Position numbers and translations under genes: made by a program
Shown here: positions 47,728 through 59,504 of the stretch, piece by piece
Position numbering within the stretch: position 1 is the stretch's first letter
Layout of the letters: every line of letters begins with the position of its first letter
DNA from: Theropithecus gelada
Lineage: Eukaryota > Chordata > Mammalia > Primates > Cercopithecidae
DNA length: 64,000 nucleotides
Assembly (NCBI RefSeq): GCF_003255815.1
Contig: NC_037677.1
Coordinates: forward strand, 108,196,326-108,260,325
Direction: 5' to 3'
Notes under the pieces: generated by a model
Database searches by the model: none
The model's input: the letters and a program-made list of their open reading frames with translations, nothing else
Told to the model about the DNA's origin: nothing

Positions 47728-48075
47728 CATGTTACAGACTGAGTTGCGTCCTCCCTGAAATTCATGTGTTAAAGTCAAGAGAGGCACTTTAAGGAGATAA
47801 TTAAGGTTAAATGAGGCCAAGGGTGGGGCCCTAATGCAACAGGACAGATGTCATAAGAAGAGGAAGAGACATGACATGAGGGAATGCATGTGCACAGAGA
47901 AAAGGCCATGTGAAAACACAGGGAGAAGGAGGCCATCTTCAAGCCAAGGAGAGAGGCCTCAGGAGAAACCAAATCTGCCAACACCTTGGGCTTGCACTAA
48001 AGTCCCCAGACTTTAAATTTCTTCTGTTTAAGCCACCTGATATGTGGCATGTTGTTATGGCAGACCTAGCAGATA
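47728..48075 (+). mobile_element. MLT1-type solitary LTR
   Basis: tgaaattcatgtgttaaag, ggtggggccctaatgc, gtcataagaagaggaagag, catgtgaaaacacagggagaaggaggccatc and tcttctgtttaagccacctgatatg follow MLT1 LTR order. It is a remnant of an ERVL-MaLR element. Confidence 0.75.
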
Positions 48076-49164
48076 AATACAAGGTACTGAGCACAATACA
48101 TCCAACAAGAGTCAATGCTTATTGGTGTTTTCAAAGATGATTCCAGGGGTTCACCCGCAGTGAACTACCTATGCCTTGAAATTATTTACCAGGCAACCAG
48201 TTTGTTTCCATAATCAGGGATGAGGCTTAAAGACATACCCATGGGAGAAAATCATAGCAATGATCCAAATTTGTACATAGATATAAATGATCTTCTTGAG
48301 GGTGAGTTGTAAGCTGTGGGGAAGACAGAATGAAGCAACTGGGTATTCAAAACAGAAGTGGTTTCAAAGAGGTGTGTGGTGGGGGGAGGAATTGAGGAGA
48401 CTGAAAATAAAATTTTCCAAGTTTAGAAATTTACCATGTTGGCCTGGCTGAAGTCATGGTTAAGAATTTTTTTTTTCCTCTTTATAGTTGTGATTTTTGT
48501 CCAATACCATATATGGCAGCAGATCAGCAAGTTATTTTTTGACATGTTTCTTTCTCCAGACCATTTTACATGGAAAGTTACTAAAATAGTCTAATTTGGA
48601 TGTTTTTTCTTAATCTTACAATTCTTGATCAAACAGGACACAATAGTTCTGTGTCAGTATAATTATAAGAATATTATTTTAATGAAGAAGCTTAAAATGA
48701 TGTCCAAATAGACCAACGATGCTCAGATAGGCCATGACAGTTTGGGGATTTTAAGAGCTTCTGTGTGATTGCTTTTGAGGAAAGCAGTTTTAAGAAGTAA
48801 ATTAATATTCTGCAATCGGCATTGCTCTCAGGTCCCCCCAGGGTCTGAGCAGCAATTCAGGACCTGCTTCAGATGAACAGTTTCACATTTTTCCCTTGGG
48901 ACCAGCCCAAGTCCTGTAAGTCACCAGTGAATGCCATAAACACACTTTTCCCTGTAGAATCAAAGAGGCAGTGTGTTGGGATCTGGGGAAGAGAAGCAGG
49001 GTTTTCTGGTGAAGGTTGCCTTAGGAGGAAGCAAAGGAGAAAACTGTAGCAAGGCTTGAAGCCCTATTGAAGAGAAATCTGTGTACAAAAGCACTAGGTT
49101 ACTTCCACCTCCAGAAACCAAACTCAGGAGAGTTTCTGATGCAATTCGTCAGTAGCTTTTGGAA
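48076..49164. other. unassigned sequence
   Basis: Nothing recognised. Confidence 0.4.
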
Positions 49165-49324
49165 CCTTGCTACTCAATGTGTAGTTCCAGATCAGCAGTA
49201 TCAGCAAACCTGGGAGCTCATTAGAAATACAGACCCCCAGACCTATCAAACCAGAATCTGCATTTCAACAAGATCCTCAGATGACTTCTATGCCCATGGA
49301 ATTTTGAGATGCAATTCTCTAAAG
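49165..49324 (-). mobile_element. MER5A-type hAT MITE (antisense), copy A
   Basis: ttgctactcaatgtgtag, agatcagcagtatcagcaaacctgggagctcattag, accagaatctgcatttcaac and gatcctcagatgac are the antisense of a MER5A-type element. Its 122-bp part 49203-49324 is repeated at 51093-51214. Confidence 0.8.
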
Positions 49325-49868
49325 TATTGTTCAGCCAGATGGATGTGAAAGGCATTGAATCGTTCTGCCAGGGCTTGATTGTACATGCAAGGCTTTCATT
49401 CCCATCATGAAGAATAAAGCTGAGGGGAAAAGACATAGAGAACAGAAACAGGATTGAGGTTGTCTCACACCCAACAACTCTCACCCTCCACCTGTGCCAG
49501 GCCATCTTTCAGAAGCAGCAGTGAACAGAACCTACTGAACTTCCAATGGCATGCCTAGACTATGGGGCAAGGGCTGCCACTGAAGCTGTTGTCAGAAAAT
49601 GTACCACTCTCGGAAACTGGTGCATGGTTCACAGAGTTCTTTCTTCTCCCTTTCCAATCCTGTTTCTCTGGTCTCCCCTGTGCCTGTAAGAGGTGAGTAC
49701 CCATTAGTTGCTATTGCCACCCTGTATTTAAAACCCAACACCAAACAGGTTGCCACTGCTGTTGGGGAGGTCACTCTCAGTGCTAGGAAACTTGAAGTTA
49801 TGAGTCAAGTAAATTAATAGATTCCAGACTTGATGTGATCACCACTTGGAAATCTGGTAGCATTTTGC
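49325..49868. other. unassigned sequence
   Basis: A strong donor-like gag|gtgagt at 49692 exists, but no good acceptor pairs with it. No gene is called. Confidence 0.35.
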
Positions 49869-50205
49869 TATAGTTTAAATGAGTCTTCCCAAAATTCATA
49901 TGTTGAAGCCTCAATGTGATTGTATTTAGAGATAGGGCATTTAAGAGGTAAAGATAAGTAAGACAATAAGGGTTGAGTCATGATCTTACAGGATTGATGA
50001 CCTTATAAGAAGAGGAATAGACAGAAATCTCTATCTCCATGTGCACTTTGTGAGGAAAGACCATATGAACACACAGTGAGAAGAAGGCTGTCTGCAAGCC
50101 AGGAAGGGAGTCCTCACCAGAAACTCATTGTGTGGCACCCTAGTTTCAAAACTTCCAGCCCCCAGAATTGTGAGGCAATAAATTGTTGTCATTTAAGTGG
50201 CCTGA
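49869..50205 (+). mobile_element. MLT1-type solitary LTR
   Basis: aaaattcatatgttgaagcctcaatg, gaccttataagaagagg, catatgaacacacagtgagaagaagg and ccagcccccagaattgtgaggcaataaattg follow MLT1 order, including the AATAAA signal. Confidence 0.85.
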
Positions 50206-50689
50206 GAAAACAAAGACATATTTCCCCAAGAAAAAGGACTATTGGAGCCTAGATTCCTGATAAGAAAAGAAATGGTTCTGAATTTAAAGTTTATCTGCTG
50301 ACTTTGGGATTGTTAACTTTTTGCTAATGACCTGTTGCTATGTATGACTTCTGAAGAAATGTCTATTATGTTCAATAGGAGTATATACTACTCATTCTTT
50401 TTATTACTTGCCAAAACTCACACACTAGGGGGAGGAAGGATATATTGACATTTGCATTGCAGAGGAAGTAACAACACACACACTAGTCCATTTAGGGTCT
50501 AAAGTCTGATTCGTCCAGGACTGAGAGGCTTTCTAGGACACAGAACTTTCAGCGCTAAAACCAGAAAAGTCCTGGGCAAACCAGGACAAGTTGATTATCC
50601 TAAATGGGCTAAGTTTCACCTGCTGGAAGACTAATGGTGACATGTAGTGAGAAAATGGAGCATTTGTTAAAAGTGAATAAGAACCCTGA
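50206..50689. other. unassigned sequence
   Basis: Nothing recognised. Confidence 0.4.
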
Positions 50690-50830
50690 ACTAGAGCCCT
50701 GGTTAATTTTAAGATTGTGTAGCCTTGGGTAAGTTACTTCACATCTCTAGATCTAATTCTCCTCCCTCAGAAATGAGGGACTAGATTATTCCTCAGGGAT
50801 GTCCCAGTTTCAATATGCTACAGTGTTTGA
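50690..50830 (+). repeat. MIR SINE fragment
   Basis: gtgtagccttgggtaagttacttcacatctctagatc and cctcagaaatgagggactag follow sense MIR. Confidence 0.65.
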
Positions 50831-51092
50831 GTTCCGGGTTATTCTGTCAATTGAGAGTTGGGGAGATCAATTGTATTAATCCACAAAATAATCTAAGAAG
50901 AAGTTTCTGAGCTAGATGCAAGGATATAACTGTGCCTAAGTTACTGCCTTTATGGAACTTGCTGTCTACTCAGAGCAAGAGATGATAAAGAAGAATTGAT
51001 GTGACAAGCGCTGAGAAAGAAATAAGAAAGTGTTGTGATAGATGGTGATTGGACATCTTCTCAGAACAAGGAATGTTGTTTTAGCTGACATT

Positions 51093-51214
51093 AGCAAACC
51101 TGGGAGCTCATTAGAAATACAGACCCCCAGACCTATCAAATCAGAATCTGCATTCCAACAAGATCCTCAGATGACTTCCATATCCATGAAATTTTGAGAT
51201 GGAATCCTCCAAAG
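51093..51214 (-). repeat. 122-bp copy of MER5A segment (copy B)
   Basis: Matches 49203-49324 without any indel, with 9 differences in 122 (about 93% identity, 8 of 9 transitions), in the same orientation. It starts and stops inside the MER5A and sits inside L2 sequence. Confidence 0.9.
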
Positions 51215-51244
51215 AGCCAAACATGAAAAATTGGGAAAGGATAG

Positions 51245-51614
51245 TGTATTAGTCTGTTCTCACACTGCTATAAAGACATACCTGAGACTGGGCGATTTAT
51301 AAAGGAAAGAGATTTAATTGACTCGCAGTTCTGCATGGCTGGGGAGGCCTCAGGAAACTTACAATCTTGGCAGAAGGTGAGAGAGAAGCAAAGACATGTC
51401 ATACATGGTGGTAAGCCAGAGAGAACAAATGAGCGAAGCGGGAAGAGCCCCTTATCGGATCTCATAAGAACTCACTCACTATCACAACAGCAAGGGTAAA
51501 ACCGCCCCCATGATCCAATCACCTCCCACCAGGTCCCACCCTTGACACATGGGGATTATGGGAATTACAATTTGAGATGGTATTTTGGTGAGAACACAGA
51601 GCTAAACCATATGA
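51245..51614 (-). mobile_element. MST-type solitary LTR (ERVL-MaLR)
   Basis: On the plus strand it begins tgtattagtctgttctcaca and ends gagctaaaccatatga, the antisense of an MST/THE1-type LTR. It is flanked by a perfect 5-bp target duplication gatag (51240-51244 and 51615-51619). No internal sequence is left, so it is a solo LTR. Confidence 0.93.
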
Positions 51615-51860
51615 GATAGGGAAGAGCAAGCACATAAGAGGCTGCAGTGGGAGAGATTATAAAATTAAAGAAACCAAAAGGGCTGCAGATGAGTGGAGCA
51701 GAGGCAGAAGATAGTGGAAAGAAATGAAGCTTCAGAACTAGGCAGGAGCTAAATCACATTAGGCTTATAGGTCACAGTAGGAAGTTCAGGTTTTATCCTA
51801 TGTACCAAGAGAGGATGATATCAAAGGGTCTGAAATCATCAGAGTTATAAAAAACTGGTT

Positions 51861-53500
51861 AACCTCACTCACTAAATTACTAGTGTATAATTGTGGATTA
51901 CACAAATAATTATAGGTATAATAATGTAATACGACAGTCATGACAGGAATATTCCTGTTCCATAAGTTTGGTTTTAATTAACCAAGAAGTGGCGTCAAAG
52001 GTTTGATGCAAGTTCACGATAACTTGCATCAGTAATTTTACCTCATCACTTTAAAGTTTAGCATCCATTTCAGCAAGACTTTCAGGGTAAATGACAAAAT
52101 AAATCTGTGGCTCAAATTACCCCAACTTACCCCTTTGGGAGCAGAATGTTACTTGGAACATATTCTTATAATTAAGATCTAATTGTTATTGATGTTCAGA
52201 CAAATGTTCTTGCTGGCTTCATCGCTAAGAAAGTTAAAAAAAAAACAACAGCTTTTTCCCCTTTGCTTACTGACAAATAGCACTTGAATAAGTGCTCAAG
52301 AAGATATTACCCCTGATTTTAGATCCTGACAGGAGTTTAAATTAAAGCAGAAAGGACCACAAATTCGATCTGTGTGGGTGGACGGTTTATCCCCTACCCA
52401 TTACAAGAACATTTGAGAGTTTCAAAAATTAAACACTGCAAAAAGCAATGCAATAAAGAGAATAAAAAAGAGAGTACAAATCTCTTCCTCTTTCAAAAGG
52501 GAATGACTTTACAATAGATGAACTTGATAACTGAATTTTGCCATGAATTTTCTGGAAACCAAGGTAAGAGAATGGTGGTTTGCATAATGTTTATTATCTT
52601 ATTTAAAAGAAAAACATCAGAATCACTCTGCAGAAAAGAATTTTTTCTTTGAACTCCAAAGAAAGAGGAATTTATCCTGTACATGTTTATAAAAAGGACA
52701 TTGGGTATCTAGTGGACAATACCTTCAAGTAAAATTTTGCAAGAAAGAAGACAGAAATGCAGTTAAAAATAAATGTTTCTTGGGCCAGTGTCTGTAAAAG
52801 TTAACAGTGGTATAAATCCACGAAGGAATTTTTGTAGGAAGCCAAGGTATTATGGTCTAGATACTTTGCTTTATGACAGGGACTGTGTTTAGAGAACCTG
52901 GTAGAAAGAAGACATTTCCTAACATGTCCATTAGATACTTTTTCCCAAATTACAGCTGTTTTAAGCAAGTTTTTGATCAGTACGGAGTTGCAGTCAATTT
53001 GGAAAAGTACAAATCTCAGGGACGGCAGACATTCAGAACTATCAGTCAAAGTGTGCTCTAAATGGCCAGTGATGAGGGAGGCTGAGCTGTCCTGCTGGGC
53101 TGGGAGGTTAAGATGTAGATTTATCTAGAGCATGTACCACTTCATCACAAGTTTGCTGGAGAAAGATGCCTTTTTCCTTGGAAAAGAGCTTTGAATATTC
53201 TTGAGAAGTCGTACAAGTCCTTTGTTATAAACCCAGATTTCCATCCCCGAAGTCATGAAGAAAGGAAGAATGTGGGCAGGTGTAAAAGGGAGCATCTGAC
53301 TGGGGAATATCATTTGTAGGGATTTTTGTTTGCTGATTTTACGGTTTCTCCCACAGTTATTTAAGTCAAACCTATATAATACATCAATAGTTTTGCATTT
53401 TTATACTTTCTTATTAATTATGTTCTAATTTGGCTTTGTGTCTTTGCTAAATTAAAAGGCTGGGTTATATCTATTTCTTCTTTTCATTAAAATTATTTAC
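51861..53500. other. unassigned AT-rich sequence
   Basis: No repeat named. A 10-bp perfect hairpin lies at 52005-52030. Confidence 0.4.
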
Positions 53501-53799
53501 TTTTTTTTTTGTTTTTGGGATGGAGTCTCACTTTATCACCCAGGCTGGCATGCAGTGGCGCAATCTCCACTCACTGCAACCTCTGTCTCCTGAGTTCAAG
53601 CGATTCTCCTGCCTCAGCCTCCTGAGTAACTGGGATTACAGGCGTGTGCCACCACACCTGGCTCATTTTTGTACTTTTAGTAGAGATGGGGTTTCACCAT
53701 GTTGGCCAGGCTGATCTCGAGCTCCTGACCTCAAGTGATCTGTCTGCCTTGGCCTACCAAAGTACTGGGATTACAGGTGTGAGGCACCATGCCTGGCCA
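53501..53799 (-). mobile_element. AluS SINE (antisense)
   Basis: Poly-T start, then full antisense Alu dimer to ggcc at 53799. Target duplication aattatttac / aattatgtac (53491-53500, 53801-53810) with one mismatch. Confidence 0.95.
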
Positions 53800-54572
53800 G
53801 AATTATGTACTATTAAAAATTAAGGCTAAATATTAATTTCTCCGGTTTACAACTTGATTGTGTGTGTGTATAAAGTTTTATTCAGCTATGTAACGTATAC
53901 ATCTAGTCCTTCTAGCTGGATCATTCTTAAGGTAAATAAACATAACAACAATGCACGTACACAGGGCATTTATTATAATGTTGACTAGGAAGTCAGCTAG
54001 GCCAAGCCACATGGCTCTCACAAGAGGACTTATTCCTGGCTAAACTCAATCTGCTTGGGTGTAGGTGTTTTCCATGTGGAGTCCACTGGGCCCATTACTG
54101 GTCTCTACAAGTTCTTCAAGGCCATAGTCCTTGCCCTCTGGGAACCCAGAGAAGGAGAGGCTTAGCACAATTCCTGTACAAAGTAGGTAATGGAGGCATG
54201 TTTCCTGAATAAATAAGCAAACAAGTGATAAGAAAGCTTCACATATAGCCATAACATAGGGCTGAACATGAAAGCCAGAAGATAAATACCAAGAGCCACT
54301 GGGTTTAAGGGGGGAAAAAGGAAAACCACGTCTAGCTGGATAAATCAGCAAAGGCCCCAGAGAAAGGGTGATATTTAGATGAGAACTGAAGAAGGAAAAG
54401 AATTTTAGACTATGAAGATGCAAAAGGAAAATAAATGTAGTGATTATCGTTTTCATCTGGACAGCACCAATCACTGGGCAACTTTAGTAGCAGACTCTGC
54501 CATACTAGCCAATGTGTGGCAGATGAGCCAGGTTAAGCCAATCATCATCCCACTTGAATTGAATTTACTTTA
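53800..54572. other. unassigned sequence
   Basis: Nothing recognised. The 142-aa minus-strand frame at 54046-54474 has no splice or composition support. Confidence 0.4.
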
Positions 54573-54878
54573 TTGTATTGTTTTCTGAGACAGGGTCTCT
54601 CTCTGTTGCCCAGACTGGACTGCAGTGATGCAGTAATGGTTCATTGTAGCCTAGACCTCCTGGGCTCCATCGATCCTCCCACCTCATCCTCCCAAGTAGC
54701 TGGGACTACAGGTGCGTGCCATCATGCCTGCCTAGTTTTTTTTTTTTTTTTTTTTTTGGTAGAGTTGGGGTTTCACCATGTTGCTTAGGCTGGTCTTAAA
54801 CTTTGGGGCTTAAGCAATCTTCCTGCCCCAGTCTCCCAAGTGCTGGGATTAGAAGAGTGAGCCACTGTGCCAGTCCAC
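54573..54878 (-). mobile_element. AluJ-like SINE (antisense)
   Basis: gagacagggtctctctctgttgcccag, gtagctgggactacaggtgcgtgcc and a T-run in the centre (54738-54759) mark an old antisense Alu. tttacttta flanks both ends (54564-54572, 54879-54887). Confidence 0.93.
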
Positions 54879-54887
54879 TTTACTTTA

Positions 54888-55580
54888 GTCTCTCTGCAAT
54901 AGAACACCTTGAGGCTAAGAGACACTTTGCTCAAGCCAGGCCAATCAATCACATGGTCTCTCCTAAGGATTTGTACCTTGAACATACAAGATGGAGAAGC
55001 TAAGAGGGGGTTGACTGGGATAAAGACACCTTGAAGACAGCCTTTGGAAGAAGGTTCCCAGGCTCCTTTGGCTTAGATCTCTGAACTACCTTGGGATGTA
55101 GACTTCACGACAATAAATTGTCCTACTCTCCCTTTGAGTCTGTGAGCCACCCTTCCAGTTAGTGCTCTCCAACTCCTTTATTTTTCTTAAATCAGTCCAA
55201 GGCAGTTTATTGCTTACAAAGAATTCTTAACTATACAACTAACAGGGAGAGGCATGGAAGCAAGGAAATAGGAATTCAGAAAGACTGAGTATTTTAGCAG
55301 GAAGTAAAGTATAGGAAAATAATGTACTATAATACTGGAGAAAGAGAAAATGACCTTACTGTTGCGGGATTTAAAATCTAGGATGAGGTTCAGTTGAACT
55401 CATTATTCACAGATCTTGCATTCCCAGATTTACTCACTAAAAGTTATTTCTCATCCCCAAATCATTACTCACGGTGCTTTCACAGTCATTCTCAGACACA
55501 CGTAGAATGGCAAAAAATTTGATGCACACATTCCCAGCTGAGGTTAAAGGTCAAACAAGTTGAGGCTTTGTCTTTTCAAA
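54888..55580. other. unassigned sequence
   Basis: 55080-55160 (acgacaataaattgtcctac, gtctgtgagccaccc) may be the end of an old LTR. Not resolvable. Confidence 0.35.
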
Positions 55581-55592
55581 AAAAATTAACTT

Positions 55593-55888
55593 TTTTTTTT
55601 TTTTTGAGATGGAGTCTCGCTCTGTTGCCCAGGCTGGAGTGCAGTGGCGCGATCTAGGCTCATTGCAACCTCCACCTCCTGGGTTCAAGCAACTCTCCTG
55701 CCTCAGCCTCCCGAGTAGCTGGGACTACAGTGGCGCACCACCACACCCAGCTACATTTTTTTGTATTTTTAGTAGAGACAGGGTTTCACCATGTTGGCCA
55801 GGATGGTCTCGATCTCTTGACCTCATGATCTGCCTGCCTCGGCCTCCCAAAGTGCTGGGATTACAGGTGTGAGCCACCACGCATGGCC
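55593..55888 (-). mobile_element. Alu SINE (antisense, AluS/Y)
   Basis: Poly-T then gagatggagtctcgctctgttg to ggcc at 55888. Perfect 12-bp target duplication aaaaattaactt at 55581-55592 and 55889-55900. Confidence 0.96.
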
Positions 55889-55900
55889 AAAAATTAACTT

Positions 55901-56459
55901 AAATATCACAATATTTAAATGACAGAGGTTGTATATATTCAAGGTATATAATGGGATGATTTGTGTAATGATAATCATAATCAGATTAACATGTTTTAGC
56001 TCTCATAACTACAAACAAGTGTCCTTTTTGTGGTATATTTAGTGACATGTATTTCACCTTTTTGTGCTTTTTGTTGATGATTTCACTGTTTAAAATGCCC
56101 CCAAAGTATACTGCTAAAGTGCTGTCTAGAGTTCCTAAGTGCAAGCAAGCTGTGATGTGCCTTAAAGGCAAAATACATGTTTTAGATAAGCTTCAAAAGG
56201 CAGGAGTGGTATGTTGCTGGCCATGTGTTCAATGTTAATCAACAATATGTATTAAATGTAGTGTCTTTAGGCATAGACACATACAACAGGTTATATATTG
56301 ATTGATTTACAAAAATTTTATGAGCAGGGGCTTTCTGGAAACTAACCCTATTGTCCCTAGAAGCAGTGGTTCAGTATTCACTAATTCCGTATTTACAGTG
56401 ACATTATAGAACATAAGTACTGTAACTAATGAAAATCAACTATACTTAGATTTAACTTT
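55901..56459. other. unassigned sequence
   Basis: Nothing recognised. Confidence 0.4.
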
Positions 56460-56720
56460 CTAATCAAAGGGGAGTTATTGAAAGTTTTGAACACAGAGCT
56501 GATGTGTTCAAAACTGTGCAATGGGAGAATTATTTGTGTGGCAAATGTGCAGAGTCCATTTAAGCTGGGGGAGGCTAGAATCAAGGAGACCAATGGAGGC
56601 TGTCTGGGAAGTTACCTTCAAGCAGGAAGGAAGGTAAGAACTTTCTTAAGGACTGTGGTACCAGAAAAGAAGACATGCAGGTGAGATATTGTGAAGACAC
56701 AAAATACAGGAAGTTTGTGG
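56460..56720 (-). repeat. L2-like fragment (antisense) containing a hairpin
   Basis: ggggagttattgaaagttttgaacacagagctgatgtg and gaggctagaatcaaggagaccaatggaggctg follow antisense L2. The 12-bp hairpin 56483-56515 lies in it. Confidence 0.45.
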
Positions 56721-58041
56721 CTGTGGGACTGAGCTGAGGAACAAATCAAAAGGGACACTACAATTTCGAGTCGGGGTGAGTGGGAGAAAGACTGATAAGG
56801 CAAAAAAGTATGTCAGGCAAGAAGTTGGTCGGGGGAGGAAGATGATGGTCAGTCTTAGATGTGTTGAGTTGGGAGGCCTGTTGGTATGTCAATGAATAGT
56901 TAATACCCAACAAGCAATAGTTGTACTGTTGATAATAATAGTGAGGAGGAGGAAAGTGGTGGCAGAGGAAGAAGAGAGGGAGGAGAAAAATATTGCAGAT
57001 ACTTGCCAGGAAAACTGGCACTCAGCTGCCCCCTTCAAGGCCAATATCCAAAATGGCTGAGCTCTGGATAGCCCCAAATGCCAGTCACTGCATCCCTTAG
57101 TGTGCAAATTGAAGGTGTGACACAGCAAAACTGCTGGAGTTTTTAGCTCTCAGCAATCAACTCTTGCAATGCAAGCATAATATGGAGTCGTGTTTCTTGA
57201 GCCCACCCATCCACCATGGTGCTGACCCAGGAGAGATTCCAACATCAGCAACAGGCTGTGTCTAGAAGCAGCTCTTGTCAGGAGCCCCCAGAAAGAAATT
57301 CTCTACTTCATCTAGAGGCGCAGACCTTGTTTTGGGGGCCTGGAGCTTATGTGCAAAGCTGAACCTGGAGACCAGAGGGCCTGCTGCAGCACTGTTGCTC
57401 CCTTAAAGAAGAGCTTGGATGGTGCCTTCTGCTCTGAGGCTGTGTCTTTGTGGTCAAGTTTTCTTCTATCTCAGAAGCCTGGTGTGAACAAGAAGAAAGT
57501 CCCTCCTCCTTCTGGTCCCATGGATTGCCCTAATTCCCTGGTCCCAAATTTCTTTCTTCCCAGTAAGATTGATCTCTATTTCCTTCAAGGGAAAATTCTA
57601 TCCCCACCTATTTGGACAGTCTTATCTCATGGGCCCCTCAACTGGACAATCACAGACCAGCCTAGGATTTCTGAAGGTCGAGATAATTTGGTATAATTCA
57701 GTCACCTGATTAAAGTTCTACAGATCTCTGCTGTGTGCTGTATGCCAATGGTCTGTAGGTTGGTTTGGATGCTGTGGTTAGTATCTACCGCATACTTTCA
57801 TTCCCTGGAAGCCCTGGAAAGCGAGATACCACCTTCATTCTTTCCAACTTCGTCAGTGGCCATTGATCCTGCAGCTCTGTCCTGTGGCCCTAGAGGTGAG
57901 CTTGCACAAGGAGAAATGCCAGCATCAGCTGGCAGTGTGGAGAATCAGTGTCTCTGAAGCATCCCCTCACTCACCTGGCCGAGGTGATGGGGGCAGCACC
58001 TCAGAGGGGGTAAGCAGTGGATGAAGAATCCAAGCTAGGTA
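56721..58041. other. unassigned sequence
   Basis: No named repeat. The 115-aa frame at 57349-57696 and the 74-aa frame at 57733-57957 have no splice or homology support. Confidence 0.35.
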
Positions 58042-58423
58042 TATTATTAGTTCATTCTCATGCTGCTGTGAAGAAAGACCCATGACTGGCTAATTTATAA
58101 AGGAAAGAGGTTTAATTGACTCACAGTTTTGCATTGGTGGGGAGGCCTTATGAAACTTACAATCATAGCAGCAGGCAAAGAAGCAGCAGGCACCTTCTTC
58201 ACAGGGCATCAGGACAGAATGAGTGCAAACAGGGAAAATGCCAGATGCTTACAAAACCATCAGATCTTGTGAGAACTCACTCACTACAATGAGAACAGCA
58301 TGTGGGGGGAAACCACCCCCATGATCCAAATACCTCCACCTGGTCCCGCCCTTGACATGTAGGGATTATGGGAATTACAATTTGAGGTGAGATTTGGGTG
58401 GGGACACAGAGCCAAACCATATC
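58042..58423 (-). mobile_element. MST-type solitary LTR (antisense)
   Basis: Begins tattattagttcattctcat, includes gaggtttaattgactcacag and ggtcccgcccttgacatg, and ends gagccaaaccatatc. Same family and orientation as 51245-51614 and 63903-64000. No clear target duplication. Confidence 0.9.
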
Positions 58424-59324
58424 TCTAAGTCCCCAAGGTCACATTTAAACTTCTTCACATCACAGTATTGAGAAAAAAAAAAAAGGCCGTTGCAGAAGGG
58501 TCTCTCAAAATGACCACTTTCCTTTCATTATTTGCTTTCCTTCTTCTGAAATGCCTCTGTGACTTTCCAAAATAAAATAAAGTTAGGAGGGAAAAATCAT
58601 TCCCTCTCCCCTTCTGATACATTGCAGCTGATGTTAGGGTTCTCCTAATACTCACTGAGGTGAATTTCACTAGGTAACATAAAAAGAGCCTTTCAGAAAA
58701 GGCACTAACAGATGTTACAATGAAAGCAGACACCTTTGCAACTGATTTATCAAAACCCTTGAAGAACCATTTCAAGGCAGGTGGCAAAGGCAATAACGTT
58801 GAACAAAGGGAGTACATCCAGAGGCAGAACTGTATTGCACGTTCTAAAAAGAGAAAGAGAAATAGGAAGTCCATGAGGAACCATTTTCCCCATTTTGTGC
58901 ATGTCTCTTTACCAGTTTCTGAGCATGAACCAATATATTTTTTCCAGAGCCCATTCAAAGCCAGAGGGGGATAAATAAAGGCACTTTTCTCAGCTTCTCA
59001 TAAAAATACGGTAGAATTCTCTTCTGAATTTGAAGGTAATTATAGAAAGTTGCTTTTCTGTTCCTTTAAGGAGGAGCAGTCAAAAATAACCTCCTGTAAA
59101 GTCATGGTCTTTGACAGTTAACCAAAGGGAGCGTCATCTTTGAATAAATACACGCATCAATGGAGGCATAAACCACACACATTATACTTTATATTAAAAC
59201 CTCTGCTGGGTAAAAAGAAAGGGGGACTTGCAACCCAAGAGAACAAAGGTGCCTGGATAGCTTCCAGTAAGACATCCCGTCCTAGGGAAGGACTGAGCTG
59301 CAGCAGTCTGTTCAATCAATGCAG
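58424..59324. other. unassigned, apparently unique sequence
   Basis: No repeat recognised. The overlapping frames 58455-58958 (minus) and 58720-58974 (plus) are uncorroborated. Confidence 0.4.
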
Positions 59325-59426
59325 TGAGTCAGCACTGTGGAAAGAGAATCAAGTGAGAGCAGTGAGCCTTGAAAGGCAGCCTGCCTGGGAGCTGGAGAGG
59401 TTCCTGGAGGGGCGGGGCCACGTGAC
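59325..59426. promoter_or_regulatory. motif cluster: MARE-like site, GC box, E-box
   Basis: TGAGTCAGCA (59325-59334) is the reverse complement of the NF-E2/NRF2/BACH-type TGCTGACTCA. 75 bp later GGGGCGGGGC (59409-59418), a canonical Sp1 box, runs directly into CCACGTGAC (59418-59426), a USF/MYC/TFE-type E-box. They lie in repeat-free DNA that is GC-richer than its surroundings. Function is inferred from motifs only. Confidence 0.3.
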
Positions 59427-59504
59427 AACTGAAGCCCACACTCCTTCCTCCCACCACCCATCCCCATGGGAGAGATCTCAAGGGAATAATGGATTCTTTG
59501 AATG

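Larger units (their letters stand above)
50900..51860 (-). repeat. L2 LINE (antisense), carrying two insertions
   Basis: tgcctttatggaacttgctgtctactcagagcaag, gatgataaagaagaattg, then after the insertions ggctgcagtgggagag and gttcaggttttatcctatg follow antisense L2. The body is split by the 122-bp segment at 51093-51214 and by the MST LTR at 51245-51614. Confidence 0.6.

Noticed and set aside
49592..49692. Exon-like segment ending in a strong donor gag|gtgagt
   Set aside because: The only available acceptor (gttgtcag) lacks a polypyrimidine tract, and the frame has no other support.
54046..54474. 142-aa minus-strand frame
   Set aside because: Leucine/serine-rich translation of purine-rich DNA without exon signals.
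57349..57957. Two plus-strand frames of 115 and 74 aa
   Set aside because: No splice signals, homology or codon bias. The peptides look like translated non-coding DNA.
58455..58958. 167-aa minus-strand open frame
   Set aside because: It overlaps an open plus-strand frame, ends in a phenylalanine run from a poly-A tract, and has no splice sites or recognisable domain.
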